64,000 nt of DNA from Haemophilus_A paraphrohaemolyticus_A (lineage in GTDB: Bacteria > Pseudomonadota > Gammaproteobacteria > Enterobacterales > Pasteurellaceae). The position numbers and the translations under genes are program-made. The notes under the pieces were generated by a model. It saw only the letters and a list, made by a program, of their open reading frames with translations, had not been told where the DNA came from and ran no database searches. The stretch spans positions 1-64,000 of the forward strand of contig NZ_QEQF01000009.1 in assembly GCF_003253115.1 (NCBI RefSeq), in the 5' to 3' direction. This document shows, piece by piece, positions 55,399-63,458 of this stretch (positions are counted from its first letter, which is position 1; each line of letters opens with the position of its first letter).

Positions 55399-55953
55399 TT
55401 ATCGACCAAATTTTGTTGCTAATGCAGCTAAACTTTCTGCTGATGCTGCAGGAGCATTAGAGGCTGGTTTCTTCGCTTTTGGCGTAAATTTACGAGCCGT
55501 TTTATTTTGCTCATCTCTCTGTTTTTTGAAGAACTCTTTACGTTGTGCTTTACGCTGTTCTGCTTTACGAGCTGCCACCGATTCACGAGATTGTGCTAAA
55601 GTTTGTGCTGCGTGTTCTGCTTGTTGTTCATCAACAATACCTGCTTCTTCGCCTTGTAAACCTACACGTACTGCATTTGGTTTACACGCTGCAAGATAGC
55701 GCCAACTCATTGTATAACCGCGTAATGCTTGACGAAGCTGTGTTTTGCTTACGGTTTCATCGTCAGCTAATGCTGCGGACAAATCTTCAAATAAACCGAT
55801 TTTAACTGGTTTTGCCTCACCTTCCACACTAAAACAAAGCGGGAATTTTTCTGCTAAATAGGCAATAACTTCTTTAACAGGTGGATTTACTTTATTCGTG
55901 TTTGAAGCTTTTTCACTAGTTTCAACTGCTGCTTGTACTTCTTGTTCAGACAT
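55399..55953 (-). CDS. proQ: RNA chaperone ProQ
   Basis: FinO/ProQ-domain protein that binds small RNAs and mRNA 3' ends. FinO-like domain at residues about 20-130 (EVIAYLAEKFPLCF, SKTQLRQALRGYTMSWRYLAA), then a basic Lys/Arg/Gln-rich linker (AEQRKAQRKEFFKKQRDEQN). 184 residues. It lacks most of the C-terminal Tudor-like domain of E. coli ProQ (232 aa), as usual in Pasteurellaceae. Probably cotranscribed with prc. Confidence 0.93.
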   Translation of the reverse strand: MSEQEVQAAVETSEKASNTNKVNPPVKEVIAYLAEKFPLCFSVEGEAKPVKIGLFEDLSAALADDETVSKTQLRQALRGYTMSWRYLAACKPNAVRVGLQGEEAGIVDEQQAEHAAQTLAQSRESVAARKAEQRKAQRKEFFKKQRDEQNKTARKFTPKAKKPASNAPAASAESLAALATKFGR

Positions 55954-56276
55954 AATTTCTTCCGTTTTTAACTGAAAATAAGGGGTTAGATAGCATAAGA
56001 CTTAAGGTGGTAACTATATTTTATTTAACCCGCTTCGTCCATAGATTTACCTAATTTTTCGTGTAAATAGGTCAATCATTTTAACGGAAAAGTTCAGATT
56101 ATTTTCCACGCTCTTTCCTATCTCAAAAATAACATTTGCTTTCTTAGTGAATAAATGGTCTAATCAACACGCTTTTGCGACTTAATGTGATCGCTTTTCT
56201 TCTCAAAAATGAGAGTGTTTTAGTTGTCCATCATCTCTCTTTAGCAATTTTGATTTATTTTTAGAAGGAAAACACT

Positions 56277-56489
56277 ATGTCAGCATTAATCGGCACAGTA
56301 AAATGGTTCAATGCAACCAAAGGTTTCGGCTTTATCGCACCAGAGCAAGGCGGTGAAGATATTTTTGTACACTTCTCAGCAATTGAAAACAACGGCGGTT
56401 ACCGCACATTAGAAGAAGGTGCCAAAGTACAATACGAAGTGCAAAAATCAGATCGTGGTTTATCTGCAGTAAATGTAAAAAAAATCTAA
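56277..56489 (+). CDS. Cold-shock domain protein (Csp)
   Basis: 70-residue OB-fold single-strand nucleic acid-binding protein. RNP1 is KGFGFIAPE and RNP2 is DIFVHFSAIE. It has the AKVQYEVQKSDRGLSAVNVK end of the CspA family. A long leader may exist, because the gap to proQ is 323 bp and holds no other gene. AGAAGG precedes the ATG. Which paralogue it is (cspA, C, D or E) cannot be told. Confidence 0.92.
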   Translation: MSALIGTVKWFNATKGFGFIAPEQGGEDIFVHFSAIENNGGYRTLEEGAKVQYEVQKSDRGLSAVNVKKI

Positions 56490-56504
56490 ACATCATTAAC
56501 AAAT

Positions 56505-56535
56505 GAGGCTGATATTTACTACAAATATCAGCCTC
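56505..56535 (+). terminator. Terminator of the csp gene
   Basis: GAGGCTGATATTT / AAATATCAGCCTC, thirteen-base perfect stem with five-base loop followed by TTTGT; also faces the end of the kefC-like gene. Confidence 0.85.
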
Positions 56536-56574
56536 TTTGTCTATTTGAGAAAACGCCTGTGGTTACAAGCGGTA

Positions 56575-58431
56575 TTATTTTTCCTCTTCTTTGCGAATTT
56601 CCTTTTTCTCTTCTTCCAAAATCTCTGCAGCCTCTTCATTCAAGGCTTTAGCATCACAATGCGGTTTGATGAAGGGTTTTGGTGTCCAATATTTTTTCAC
56701 AATTTCGGAGGAAAAGCCGTGCAGAACCTCTTCATTTAAACGATCTTGGTCAAGTGAACGAACTTCAGCAATCACTTCATCCGCTTCCACTTGGTTAATA
56801 CCCAGTTTCATTAAGGTCGCACGGCTTAGGGTTAAGGCAGATTCAAACGTTTCACGTACGATAAAATCCACATCTTTCTTAATAAGGCTTACCGTCGTTT
56901 GGCGGTCGTAAGTTCGGGTTAAAATGGGTAATTTTGGGTAAGCCTCTTTTAACTGGCTTACAATTGCTTCAATGCGGTCGGTATCGTTGATCCCGATAAC
57001 CACGCATTTGGCTTTTTCAATGCCCGCGGCGTGGAGCACATCTAATCGAATACCATCACCGTAGTACACTTTAAAACCGAATTTTGCGGCAGCTCGGATA
57101 TTTTCAATATTGCGGTCAATCACAGCAACATTGATACCACGAAGTAGTAAAGTTTGGCAGACAATTTGGCTGAAACGACCAAATCCAAGCACCAACACGG
57201 TGTCTTCTAAATCCACAATCGGGTCGAGATCGCTGGTATCTTGTGCAATATTCTGTCTATTTTCTGCTCGTTGAGCCATCTTGCGAGCAAGCTGGGTGAT
57301 CAAGGGTGAAAAGAGCATAGAGAGAATCACCGCTGCCGTAAAAGTCGCATTTTCGTGAGCTGACATTACGCCAGCCGAAGTTGCTGCGGAAAAGAGTACA
57401 AACGCAAATTCGCCTCCGTGTGCAAGCAATGCCATACGTCCAAAGGCTTCGCGATGTTTTAAACGCGTTAAACGTGCAACTAAATAAACCGCTAAGCCTT
57501 TGCCTAAAATGTAGAGGCAGACGATACCGAGCAATAAAAAGAGATGGTTAAATACAAGGCTTAAATCAAGCGACATACCCACGCCCATAAAGAAAAGCCC
57601 GAGCAATAAGCCACGGAATGGCTCAATATCTGCTTCTAATTGGCGACGGAATGCTGATTCTGACAACATTACACCTGCAACAAATGCCCCCATTGCCATT
57701 GAAAGCCCGCCAAGCTCCATTGCTAGCGCTGCACCAAGTACAACGAGCAACGCCCCTGCAGTCATCATTTCTCGCACGTGAGCTTTAGAAATTAAGCGGA
57801 ATAGTGGGTTCATCAACCATTTGCCCGAAACGATTAAACCTACAACCGCCGCAAGAGCAATGCCAATTGAAGTCCAATCAGTTGCGTGTTCCGCATTGGC
57901 TGAGTTCGGCACTAAAAAGGCAACGGATGCTAAAAGTGGCACAATAGCTAAGTCTTCAAAAATGAGGGTAGAAATCACACGCTGCCCTTTCGGCGTGCTA
58001 GTAATACAGCGATCTTCGAGTGTTTGCATAACAATAGCAGTAGAAGAGAGGGTAAAGCCCATTCCCGCAATAAAAGCAACTTCTTTGGAAAGATTAAGCA
58101 GATAAATGCCAGCAAAGGTCAGCAAACAGCCACAAAATCCCACTTGCAAGAGACCGCGTCCGAAAATGGCTTTTCTCATCGCCCAAAGGCGTTCGAGGTG
58201 CATTTCTAGCCCAATAATAAAGAGGAACATCACCACACCTAATTCGGCTAAATGCACGACAGCCGCAGGATCTTGGATAATGCCAAAGACAGATGGACCA
58301 ATCAAACAACCTGCCACCAAATAGCCCAATACGCTACCTAGCCCAAGACGTTTAAAAAGTGGTACGATAGTGACGCTTGAGGCAAGCAGAATCACCGTTT
58401 TAATCAGATCAGGACTGGCAACACTCGACAT
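56575..58431 (-). CDS. Monovalent cation:proton antiporter-2 family (KefB/KefC-like)
   Basis: Potassium/proton antiporter. Twelve to thirteen membrane helices (residues 1-380) with the CPA2 transport motif TLIFEDLAIVPLL and GGEFAFVLF. A cytosolic RCK/TrkA-N nucleotide-binding domain (VLVLGFGRFSQIVCQ, VIDRN, YGDGIRLDVL) comes next, and an acidic Glu/Lys-rich tail. 618 residues from ATG 58431 (GAGGA upstream; the TTG at 58443 is less likely). E. coli KefC is 620 aa. No kefF/kefG partner is adjacent. Confidence 0.9.
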   Translation of the reverse strand: MSSVASPDLIKTVILLASSVTIVPLFKRLGLGSVLGYLVAGCLIGPSVFGIIQDPAAVVHLAELGVVMFLFIIGLEMHLERLWAMRKAIFGRGLLQVGFCGCLLTFAGIYLLNLSKEVAFIAGMGFTLSSTAIVMQTLEDRCITSTPKGQRVISTLIFEDLAIVPLLASVAFLVPNSANAEHATDWTSIGIALAAVVGLIVSGKWLMNPLFRLISKAHVREMMTAGALLVVLGAALAMELGGLSMAMGAFVAGVMLSESAFRRQLEADIEPFRGLLLGLFFMGVGMSLDLSLVFNHLFLLLGIVCLYILGKGLAVYLVARLTRLKHREAFGRMALLAHGGEFAFVLFSAATSAGVMSAHENATFTAAVILSMLFSPLITQLARKMAQRAENRQNIAQDTSDLDPIVDLEDTVLVLGFGRFSQIVCQTLLLRGINVAVIDRNIENIRAAAKFGFKVYYGDGIRLDVLHAAGIEKAKCVVIGINDTDRIEAIVSQLKEAYPKLPILTRTYDRQTTVSLIKKDVDFIVRETFESALTLSRATLMKLGINQVEADEVIAEVRSLDQDRLNEEVLHGFSSEIVKKYWTPKPFIKPHCDAKALNEEAAEILEEEKKEIRKEEEK

Positions 58432-58554
58432 AACATTCCTCAAAAATAATCAATCAATTTCTCTTTATTTTATCGTTTTCGTCGGAAATAAAAAACACAC
58501 TAATTGGATAAATTGCTATAATTTATCCCCTTATTTTTCACATCTGGAATGATT

Positions 58555-59007
58555 ATGTCATTACAATTTAATATGATTGCCCTCTTGCTCATTGTGTTGC
58601 TGATTTTAGGCGTAATTAGTCACAATAATGCGATTACCATTTCTGCGGCGGTGTTATTGATTATGCAACAAACGCTCCTTTCAAAATATATTCCTTGGAT
58701 TGACCAATACGGTTTAAAAATCGGGATTATTATCCTCACACTTGGCGTATTAAGCCCGCTTGTTTCTGGCAAAATTCAACTGCCTGAACTTTCTTATTTT
58801 GTGCATTGGAAAATGTTTGCCTCGATTGCTATCGGCGTACTCGTCGCTTGGATTGCCGGCAAAGGCGTTGATTTAATGGCAACCCAACCGGTTCTAGTTA
58901 CGGGATTAATGATTGGCACGGTCATTGGTGTTTCATTTTTCGGTGGGATTCCTGTTGGACCGTTAATTGCCGCAGGGATTTTGGCATTGGTGATTGGGAA
59001 GGTTTAG
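58555..59007 (+). CDS. yeaL: UPF0756 (DUF441) membrane protein, YeaL-type
   Basis: 150 residues with four to five membrane helices, typical of YeaL/UPF0756. Recognisable segments are LGVISHNNAITISAAVLLIM and SPLVSGKIQLPEL, and the glycine-rich end GVSFFGGIPVGPLIAAGILA. Function unknown. I prefer the ATG at 58555 (GGA 7 bases upstream) over 58549. It is the last core gene before the IS remnant. Confidence 0.9.
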   Translation: MSLQFNMIALLLIVLLILGVISHNNAITISAAVLLIMQQTLLSKYIPWIDQYGLKIGIIILTLGVLSPLVSGKIQLPELSYFVHWKMFASIAIGVLVAWIAGKGVDLMATQPVLVTGLMIGTVIGVSFFGGIPVGPLIAAGILALVIGKV

Positions 59008-59037
59008 GATAGAATATCGAATAAAACATAAATAGAA

Positions 59038-59186
59038 TGATCTGCCCCCAAAAAGTTGGACAGGTTAGTTAACTTAAATATTGAGCTCGGTATTGTACTG
59101 GGCTCAATCCTTTTAAACCAAGTTTAATTCGGTTTTGGTTGTAATACACTACATATTCTTCAATTTCAGCCTGTAATTCAGCAATT
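59038..59186 (-). mobile_element. 149-bp end stub of the IS3-family element
   Basis: Nearly identical to the left end of the full element (62041-62188), differing only in the C/A run near the tip (TGATCTGCCCCC...). It covers the terminal repeat and the last ~39 codons of the transposase. It stops abruptly at ...TCAGCAATT, where foreign sequence begins. Same orientation as the full copy 3 kb away. Confidence 0.9.
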
Positions 59187-59342
59187 AAAAAACAGCAAGT
59201 TAAGGTTTCATCAGCTGCGGCTGTAGGTGGTGGAACTGTTGCTTGTGGTTTAATGCGTTGGGGGTGTAAATACCATGATTTTTCTACTCCTCCAAAGTTG
59301 ATAAAACAATTTGAGCCTACTGAGAGTACTGAATTAAATTAA
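59187..59342 (+). pseudogene. Gene 3' fragment, beheaded at the IS stub
   Basis: Immediately at the IS border an open frame of 51 codons continues, KKQQVKVSSAAAVGGGTVAC then GLMRWGCKYHDFSTPPKLIK, to TAA at 59340-59342. It has no start and its 5' part is gone. A small-residue hydrophobic stretch with two Cys suggests a membrane or exported segment. It ends 32 bp before the next gene, so it was the upstream member of the same operon. Family not recognised. Confidence 0.55.
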
Positions 59343-59374
59343 ATAATAGGATAAGACTACATTAAAGGTTAAAA

Positions 59375-60133
59375 ATGGCAAAAAGGAAAAAATCATCTAG
59401 CGATAGTAGTGGCGTAATGTTAATTGCTTTCATTCTAATTATTTTTATTACCCCTATTATTTTGTTTATTGTTCTTGTGTATTCACTATGCAAATTTTTT
59501 AAAAATACCAAGCATCTTAGACCATTAAAAGGTACTTATGATGATTTTTGGCTTGATTCTCGTACAATAGATACTTGGAAGTTTTATGATGAAATTTGGA
59601 GAGTAAACTATCATAAGCTTAGAAATATTGAAGAGACTGTTAAAGAGTTAGATATCTCTGTAAATAAAGATGGTTCAATTAGTACAAGAAGTAAAGCGGG
59701 GAAAAAACTTAAGGCTGATTTTGATAAGGCTACACTGGAAAAAAATAATGCTTGGGATCAATTATATGAATTAATATATTTGCCTCAAGAACGTTGGAAA
59801 AGTGTAAATAAAAGCTTGCAATATAGCATTGCTTCTTTTTGGGGCTTGGTGATTTATGGGCTGGGTTACGTGTATTTACAATTAACATATCAGGTTAGAA
59901 TTGAATGGGCTACACTCGGAGCAAATTTAGATTCATTGAAAGAATTGTTTAATGCTGTATCTCAAATAGAATGGCTAAAATTTGATGGATGGTATTTATT
60001 TTTGCTTTCAATCGGTGTAGCTATTATCACAGCATTAATAGCTTTTATTTATTCAACTCCACTGAATAGAATTACTCCTTATCCACCAGAAGTTGAAACA
60101 AATAATGTAGATTTATATGAAGGAAAATATTAA
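59375..60133 (+). CDS. Membrane protein with coiled-coil, unknown function
   Basis: 252 residues. A basic Ser-rich N-terminus (MAKRKKSSSDSSG) precedes a first helix (about 14-38). A cytosolic charged helical region (about 45-145, with NIEETVKELDISV and KAGKKLKADFDKATLEKNN) follows, then two more helices (about 147-168 and 205-226) and a short acidic tail. AT-rich coding. It is 13 bp upstream of the next gene, so the two form one operon with the beheaded gene before them. I do not recognise the family. Confidence 0.65.
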   Translation: MAKRKKSSSDSSGVMLIAFILIIFITPIILFIVLVYSLCKFFKNTKHLRPLKGTYDDFWLDSRTIDTWKFYDEIWRVNYHKLRNIEETVKELDISVNKDGSISTRSKAGKKLKADFDKATLEKNNAWDQLYELIYLPQERWKSVNKSLQYSIASFWGLVIYGLGYVYLQLTYQVRIEWATLGANLDSLKELFNAVSQIEWLKFDGWYLFLLSIGVAIITALIAFIYSTPLNRITPYPPEVETNNVDLYEGKY

Positions 60134-60146
60134 TTGGTGATTACGT

Positions 60147-60824
60147 ATGAAAAGAGATATTCATAAAGTTATTGCTTTATTTGATAATGAATCGCAAGAT
60201 ATGCATCACCGCTATTATAGCTTTGATTTTTGTTATTCATATTTTCGTTTATCAAAAGAAAATGGTGAGTTTGATGTAGAAAAGAGCTGTCAAGTGCTAT
60301 GGAGTTATTTAGCAAGTTGGGGAATGTTGCGTGGTTCTAGCTTCTTACTACAGAAAAACCCTGCTTATTTAAAGGATTTAGTTAACTGGATTTATGCTCA
60401 ACCGTTAGATATTTGGATAATTGATGTTGAGCACTATGACAGTAAGAAAAAAGAGATTTTGAATTTATATGCTAATGCTAAAAAATATCTTTTAAAAAAT
60501 GAGAAACATCAAGCTACTACATTAGTAACAAAGGTATTATTAGGTGTTTTTGCTATCATTCCGGCGTATGATCGTTTTTTTAAAGAAACGTTTAGTGATA
60601 TAGCCGGAAAAGATTGTGGCTTTAGTATCCCAAATGAAAAATCTTTAGATATTATCTCTAAATTTTATAAAGAAAATAAAGAGGATATAGATCAATTAAG
60701 CAAAGAACGTAAGGTATTTGATTTTGATGGTAATGAAACAAAATATTATTATTCAAAAGCGAAGTTGATTGATATGTATGGCTTTCAGTTTGGACGTAGT
60801 AAAACTAAAATGCTAAAAGCTTGA
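60147..60824 (+). CDS. Soluble protein of unknown function
   Basis: 225 residues, no membrane helix. Conserved-looking core HHRYYSFDFCYSYFR, then SCQVLWSYLASWGMLRGSSF, later LGVFAIIPAYDRFF and YYYSKAKLIDMYGFQFG. Such 'YLASWGMxRGSS' proteins occur widely as hypotheticals. Possible link to the adjacent membrane protein is by operon only. AT-rich, bounded by IS sequence to the left. Confidence 0.65.
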   Translation: MKRDIHKVIALFDNESQDMHHRYYSFDFCYSYFRLSKENGEFDVEKSCQVLWSYLASWGMLRGSSFLLQKNPAYLKDLVNWIYAQPLDIWIIDVEHYDSKKKEILNLYANAKKYLLKNEKHQATTLVTKVLLGVFAIIPAYDRFFKETFSDIAGKDCGFSIPNEKSLDIISKFYKENKEDIDQLSKERKVFDFDGNETKYYYSKAKLIDMYGFQFGRSKTKMLKA

Positions 60825-60870
60825 TTTTCTAGCTTGGAGCGTTATGTGCGATATATAAAGCTTAAATTTA

Positions 60871-60897
60871 CAAGCGGAAGTTGTCTTCCGCTTTTTT
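60871..60897 (+). terminator. Terminator of the unknown operon
   Basis: AAGCGGAAG / CTTCCGCTT with a short TTGT loop and T-run. It includes an uptake-like core and overlaps the stop of the minus-strand anti-sigma gene. Confidence 0.75.
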
Positions 60898-61063
60898 ATC
60901 CTTTGAAATCCTTCATTAATTTTCTCAATGTGCCACAATTTCGTTGAAATTTACGACAATGTGTACAAATGGAAAGATGAAGATTGAGCCCAATTTTTTC
61001 TTTGGTCATTAATTGGCGTTCTTGAGCATCTGATATGAGGCGAGTTGCTTGGCGACATTTCAT
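60896..61063 (-). CDS. Zinc-finger anti-sigma factor (small)
   Basis: 55-residue protein starting MKCRQATRLISDAQERQLMT. It has the zinc-binding anti-sigma pattern: an early Cys (C3), H29 in LNLHLSICTHC, C33 and C36, that is H-x3-C-x2-C, as in the zf-HC2/ZAS domain that holds ECF sigma factors inactive. It starts 11 bp after the sigma gene's stop on the same strand, preceded by AAGGAGT. It is too short to appear in routine ORF lists. It appears intact although its sigma partner is broken. Confidence 0.8.
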   Translation of the reverse strand: MKCRQATRLISDAQERQLMTKEKIGLNLHLSICTHCRKFQRNCGTLRKLMKDFKG

Positions 61064-61074
61064 AAAGTCACTCC

Positions 61075-61623
61075 TTAAAGTTTATGAGATAAGCAGTTTT
61101 GAAGTTGTAAGCGGGCACGATAGAGTGTCGTGTGCAAGTTACTTATACTTAGTTGATTTTCTTGGCAAATTTCTTCGGAAGATAATTCCAAAAACTCTCT
61201 TATCATAAAAATCTTGGCTTGTTTGGCCGGTAGGCAAGTCAAACAAGTTTCAAAAATCAGCCAAAACTCTTCAGAATAGACCGCACTCTCGCTCTGTTCA
61301 AGATCAAGTGAGGAATGTTCAGCTTTCCAGTGTCCACCTTCATCAAAGAAATGATTGGTTTGTTCTTCATCTTCAATTTCGGTTTCTAGCATTAATTTGC
61401 CTTTCTGGCGAAGAAAATCAATGATTTTATTTTTTAAGATAACAAAGACTCAGGTTTTAAATGCCGCTTGTCGCTTAAAGTGCTCGAGATTGTTAAATGC
61501 ACTCAAAAAACTTTTTTGAACTAAATCTTCAGCTAATACAGGATTATTCACCTGTAATGTGGCAAATTTCAGCATTTGCTCTCTAATTTGTGTCAGTTCT
61601 TTATCGGAAATTCCGGTTTCCAT
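61075..61623 (-). pseudogene. ECF sigma factor interrupted by TGA
   Basis: The ATG at 61623 opens METGISDKELTQIREQMLKF, with the sigma region 2 core NPVLAEDLVQKSFLSAF, then FKRQAAFKT and TGA at 61450-61452. The same frame continues VFVILKNKIIDFLRQKGK and through region 4 (LPAKQAKIFMIREFLELSSE) to the end, 182 codons in all. At the TGA position ECF sigma factors have Trp (TW-), so a TGG to TGA change is the likely cause. An internal start at 61392 could only make region 4. Divergent from the MXKDX gene. Confidence 0.85.
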
Positions 61624-61697
61624 AGTTTTTTCTTGGAATGAAAGGGGAAGACCTTTCTAGATAACGTTAATTATTCACAAATTAAGGAAGATTCAAA

Positions 61698-62017
61698 ATG
61701 AAAAATATTACTGCAAAACAACCTTTACTGCTATTGCTGCACTTTTCTTCGCAAACAGTCTTTATGCGACCGATATGAAATCTAATGAAATGTCGATGGC
61801 AAAAGATCCCATGCCGATGACAAAAGACGCTATGCCAATGCAAAACGACAAAATGGCATCTGATGGAATGATGAAATCTCATGATATGAAATCTCATGAT
61901 ATGAAATCTCACGACATGAAAATGGATAATATGAAATCAGAAGGAATGCAATCTGATGATATGAAAACAAAAGAAATGAAGAAAAAAGCAAAAACAATGG
62001 AAAACCCGAAAATGTAA
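61698..62017 (+). pseudogene. MXKDX pentapeptide-repeat protein, frameshifted in the signal peptide
   Basis: ATG 61698 (AAGGAAG 7 bases upstream) codes MKNITAK. The rest of an obvious signal peptide (TTFTAIAALFFANSLYA) then follows in another frame, one base out of register. After it come Met/Lys/Asp repeats (MTKDAMPMQND, MKSHD three times, MKSEGMQSDDMKTKEM). Proteins of this 'pentapeptide MXKDX' type are small exported Met-rich proteins often under ECF sigma control and thought to handle metals. The repeat portion alone (from 61775) is open but would lack export. Confidence 0.8.
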
Positions 62018-62071
62018 TGCTTTCTTCTTAAAAGAAAAACTGATCTGCCCCCCAAAAGTTGGACAGGTTAG

Positions 62072-62878
62072 TTAACTTAAATATTGAGCTCGGTATTGTA
62101 CTGGGCTCAATCCTTTTAAACCAAGTTTAATTCGGTTTTGGTTGTAATACACTACATATTCTTCAATTTCAGCCTGTAATTCAGCAATTGAATGATAACT
62201 CCGTGAGTAAAAACACTCTGATTTTAGTATCGAAAAAAAGCTTTCAATCACCGCATTATCGTAGCAATTTCCTCGGCGGCTCATACTTTGCACTGCTTTA
62301 CCCTCCAACATTTTCCTCCATTCTGCCGAGTTATACAATACACCTTGGTCGCTATGAATAATCGGGCATTCTGTCGGTTTAAGCCGACTAAGCCCTTGTT
62401 CTAACATCTTTTTTACCAATGAAAACTTCGGGCGTGTCGCAAAGTTATAGGCAATAATTTCTCGGTTAGCCAAGTCCATCAACGGTGAAAAATAAAGCTT
62501 TTCTTGCCCAACATGAAATTTCGTGACATCTGTTACCCATTTTTGATTGAGTGCCGTTGCGGTAAAATCACGATTCAGCAAATTCAGGACAATATGCGAT
62601 GTTTTTCCTTGTTTTCCATGTCTTTGCTTGCGTAAAATGGAATGAATACCTAACTCGTTCATCAGCTTTAACACCGTTTTATGATTCAAATGAAAACCCA
62701 TTTGGCGTAATTTACACGTCATAGGGCGATAACCATCTCGTTTTCTGTTCTTTTTATACAGCGATAAGATAGCCTCTTTTACCTCGTGATAATCTCGCTT
62801 AATCTCTTTATAGTAAAAGCTTGAGCGAGGCATTTTAGCCACACGAAGTAAATCATTTAACGCGCGGTCTGGCTTCAA
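62072..62878 (-). CDS. IS150-group transposase OrfB (DDE integrase core)
   Basis: 268 residues as read from TTG 62878, but normally made as an OrfAB fusion. HTH_21-like N-terminus, then the rve integrase core: first Asp in WVTDVTKFHV, second in IHSDQGVLY and Glu in CYDNAVIESFFSILK. It ends GLKGLSPVQYRAQYLS. The gene appears intact. The frame is open upstream of the TTG (KIIESLKPD), consistent with -1 frameshifting from orfA. Confidence 0.93.
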   Translation of the reverse strand: MKPDRALNDLLRVAKMPRSSFYYKEIKRDYHEVKEAILSLYKKNRKRDGYRPMTCKLRQMGFHLNHKTVLKLMNELGIHSILRKQRHGKQGKTSHIVLNLLNRDFTATALNQKWVTDVTKFHVGQEKLYFSPLMDLANREIIAYNFATRPKFSLVKKMLEQGLSRLKPTECPIIHSDQGVLYNSAEWRKMLEGKAVQSMSRRGNCYDNAVIESFFSILKSECFYSRSYHSIAELQAEIEEYVVYYNQNRIKLGLKGLSPVQYRAQYLS

Positions 62879-63249
62879 GCTTTCAATGATTTTTCTTTTT
62901 TCTGTCGCTGTTTTTGACGGTCGAGCGCCTCCAGCTCCTTTAGGTAAGCAATCTCCGCTCGAGCTAAGGCGAGCTCTCTCTGTAACTTTTTAAACGCTTT
63001 AGGTGAAAAGTCTGTGGTCTCTGGAGTTTCAATGTCTTTCTTTTTCATTTTTGGCTTCACTATTTTCGGGGTTTGAAGGTTTGTATGAGGCGATTTTACG
63101 CCATCAAGCCCTCTTTCCCGAAATGCTTTTAGCCAATAAATGACGAGAGCGTGGGAAATTTGATGAAGTTTAGCCACCTCACGGATACCATAATCCTGTT
63201 CGATGACGAGTTTGATAATTTTCAAACGAAATTGATAAGAGTAGGACAT
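62875..63249 (-). CDS. IS150-group OrfA (helix-turn-helix protein)
   Basis: 124 residues from ATG 63249 (GAGG 8 bases upstream). HTH in IREVAKLHQISHALVIYWLK, and a Leu-rich helical C-terminus (ELALARAEIAYLKELEALDRQ). Its stop (TGA 62875-62877) overlaps the TTG of orfB. Confidence 0.92.
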   Translation of the reverse strand: MSYSYQFRLKIIKLVIEQDYGIREVAKLHQISHALVIYWLKAFRERGLDGVKSPHTNLQTPKIVKPKMKKKDIETPETTDFSPKAFKKLQRELALARAEIAYLKELEALDRQKQRQKKEKSLKA

Positions 63250-63458
63250 AATCTGCACCTCAAATTAGGTATCCAGGTTTTGGGGTGCAGATCAAATAGC
63301 GGTCAAAAATTGGCAAAAGTTTACCAAAATTCAATGCGTTATTGTAGTTTATGAATAAGAGCGTGATTCTATTACCTTATTTTTCCATGAAAAATGGAGC
63401 GTTAAAAATTAACGCTCCATCTAGATTTTGCTATATTATCAGTTATAGAAAAGGGTCA

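Larger units (their letters stand above)
62041..63294 (-). mobile_element. IS3-family insertion sequence, IS150 group
   Basis: 1254 bp. Ends are imperfect inverted repeats TGATCTGCMCCCCAAAA..TGGA (left 62041, right end 63294), with the usual TG...CA tips. Two overlapping genes, orfA and orfB, are transcribed leftwards. orfA carries a possible A-AAA-AAG slippery run near its end for a -1 fusion frame. Flanks (aaac / aata) show no clear target duplication. A 149-bp end stub of the same element lies at 59038. Confidence 0.9.

Noticed and set aside
55954..56276. Gap between proQ and the csp gene as a small-RNA gene
   Set aside because: I see two divergent promoter regions and A/T-rich leader but no convincing promoter-plus-terminator unit of an independent RNA.
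61820..61990. Short tandem repeats in the MXKDX gene as a possible CRISPR or phase-variation tract
   Set aside because: They are codon-phase pentapeptide repeats of unequal sequence, without spacers. No CRISPR array was found anywhere in the window.
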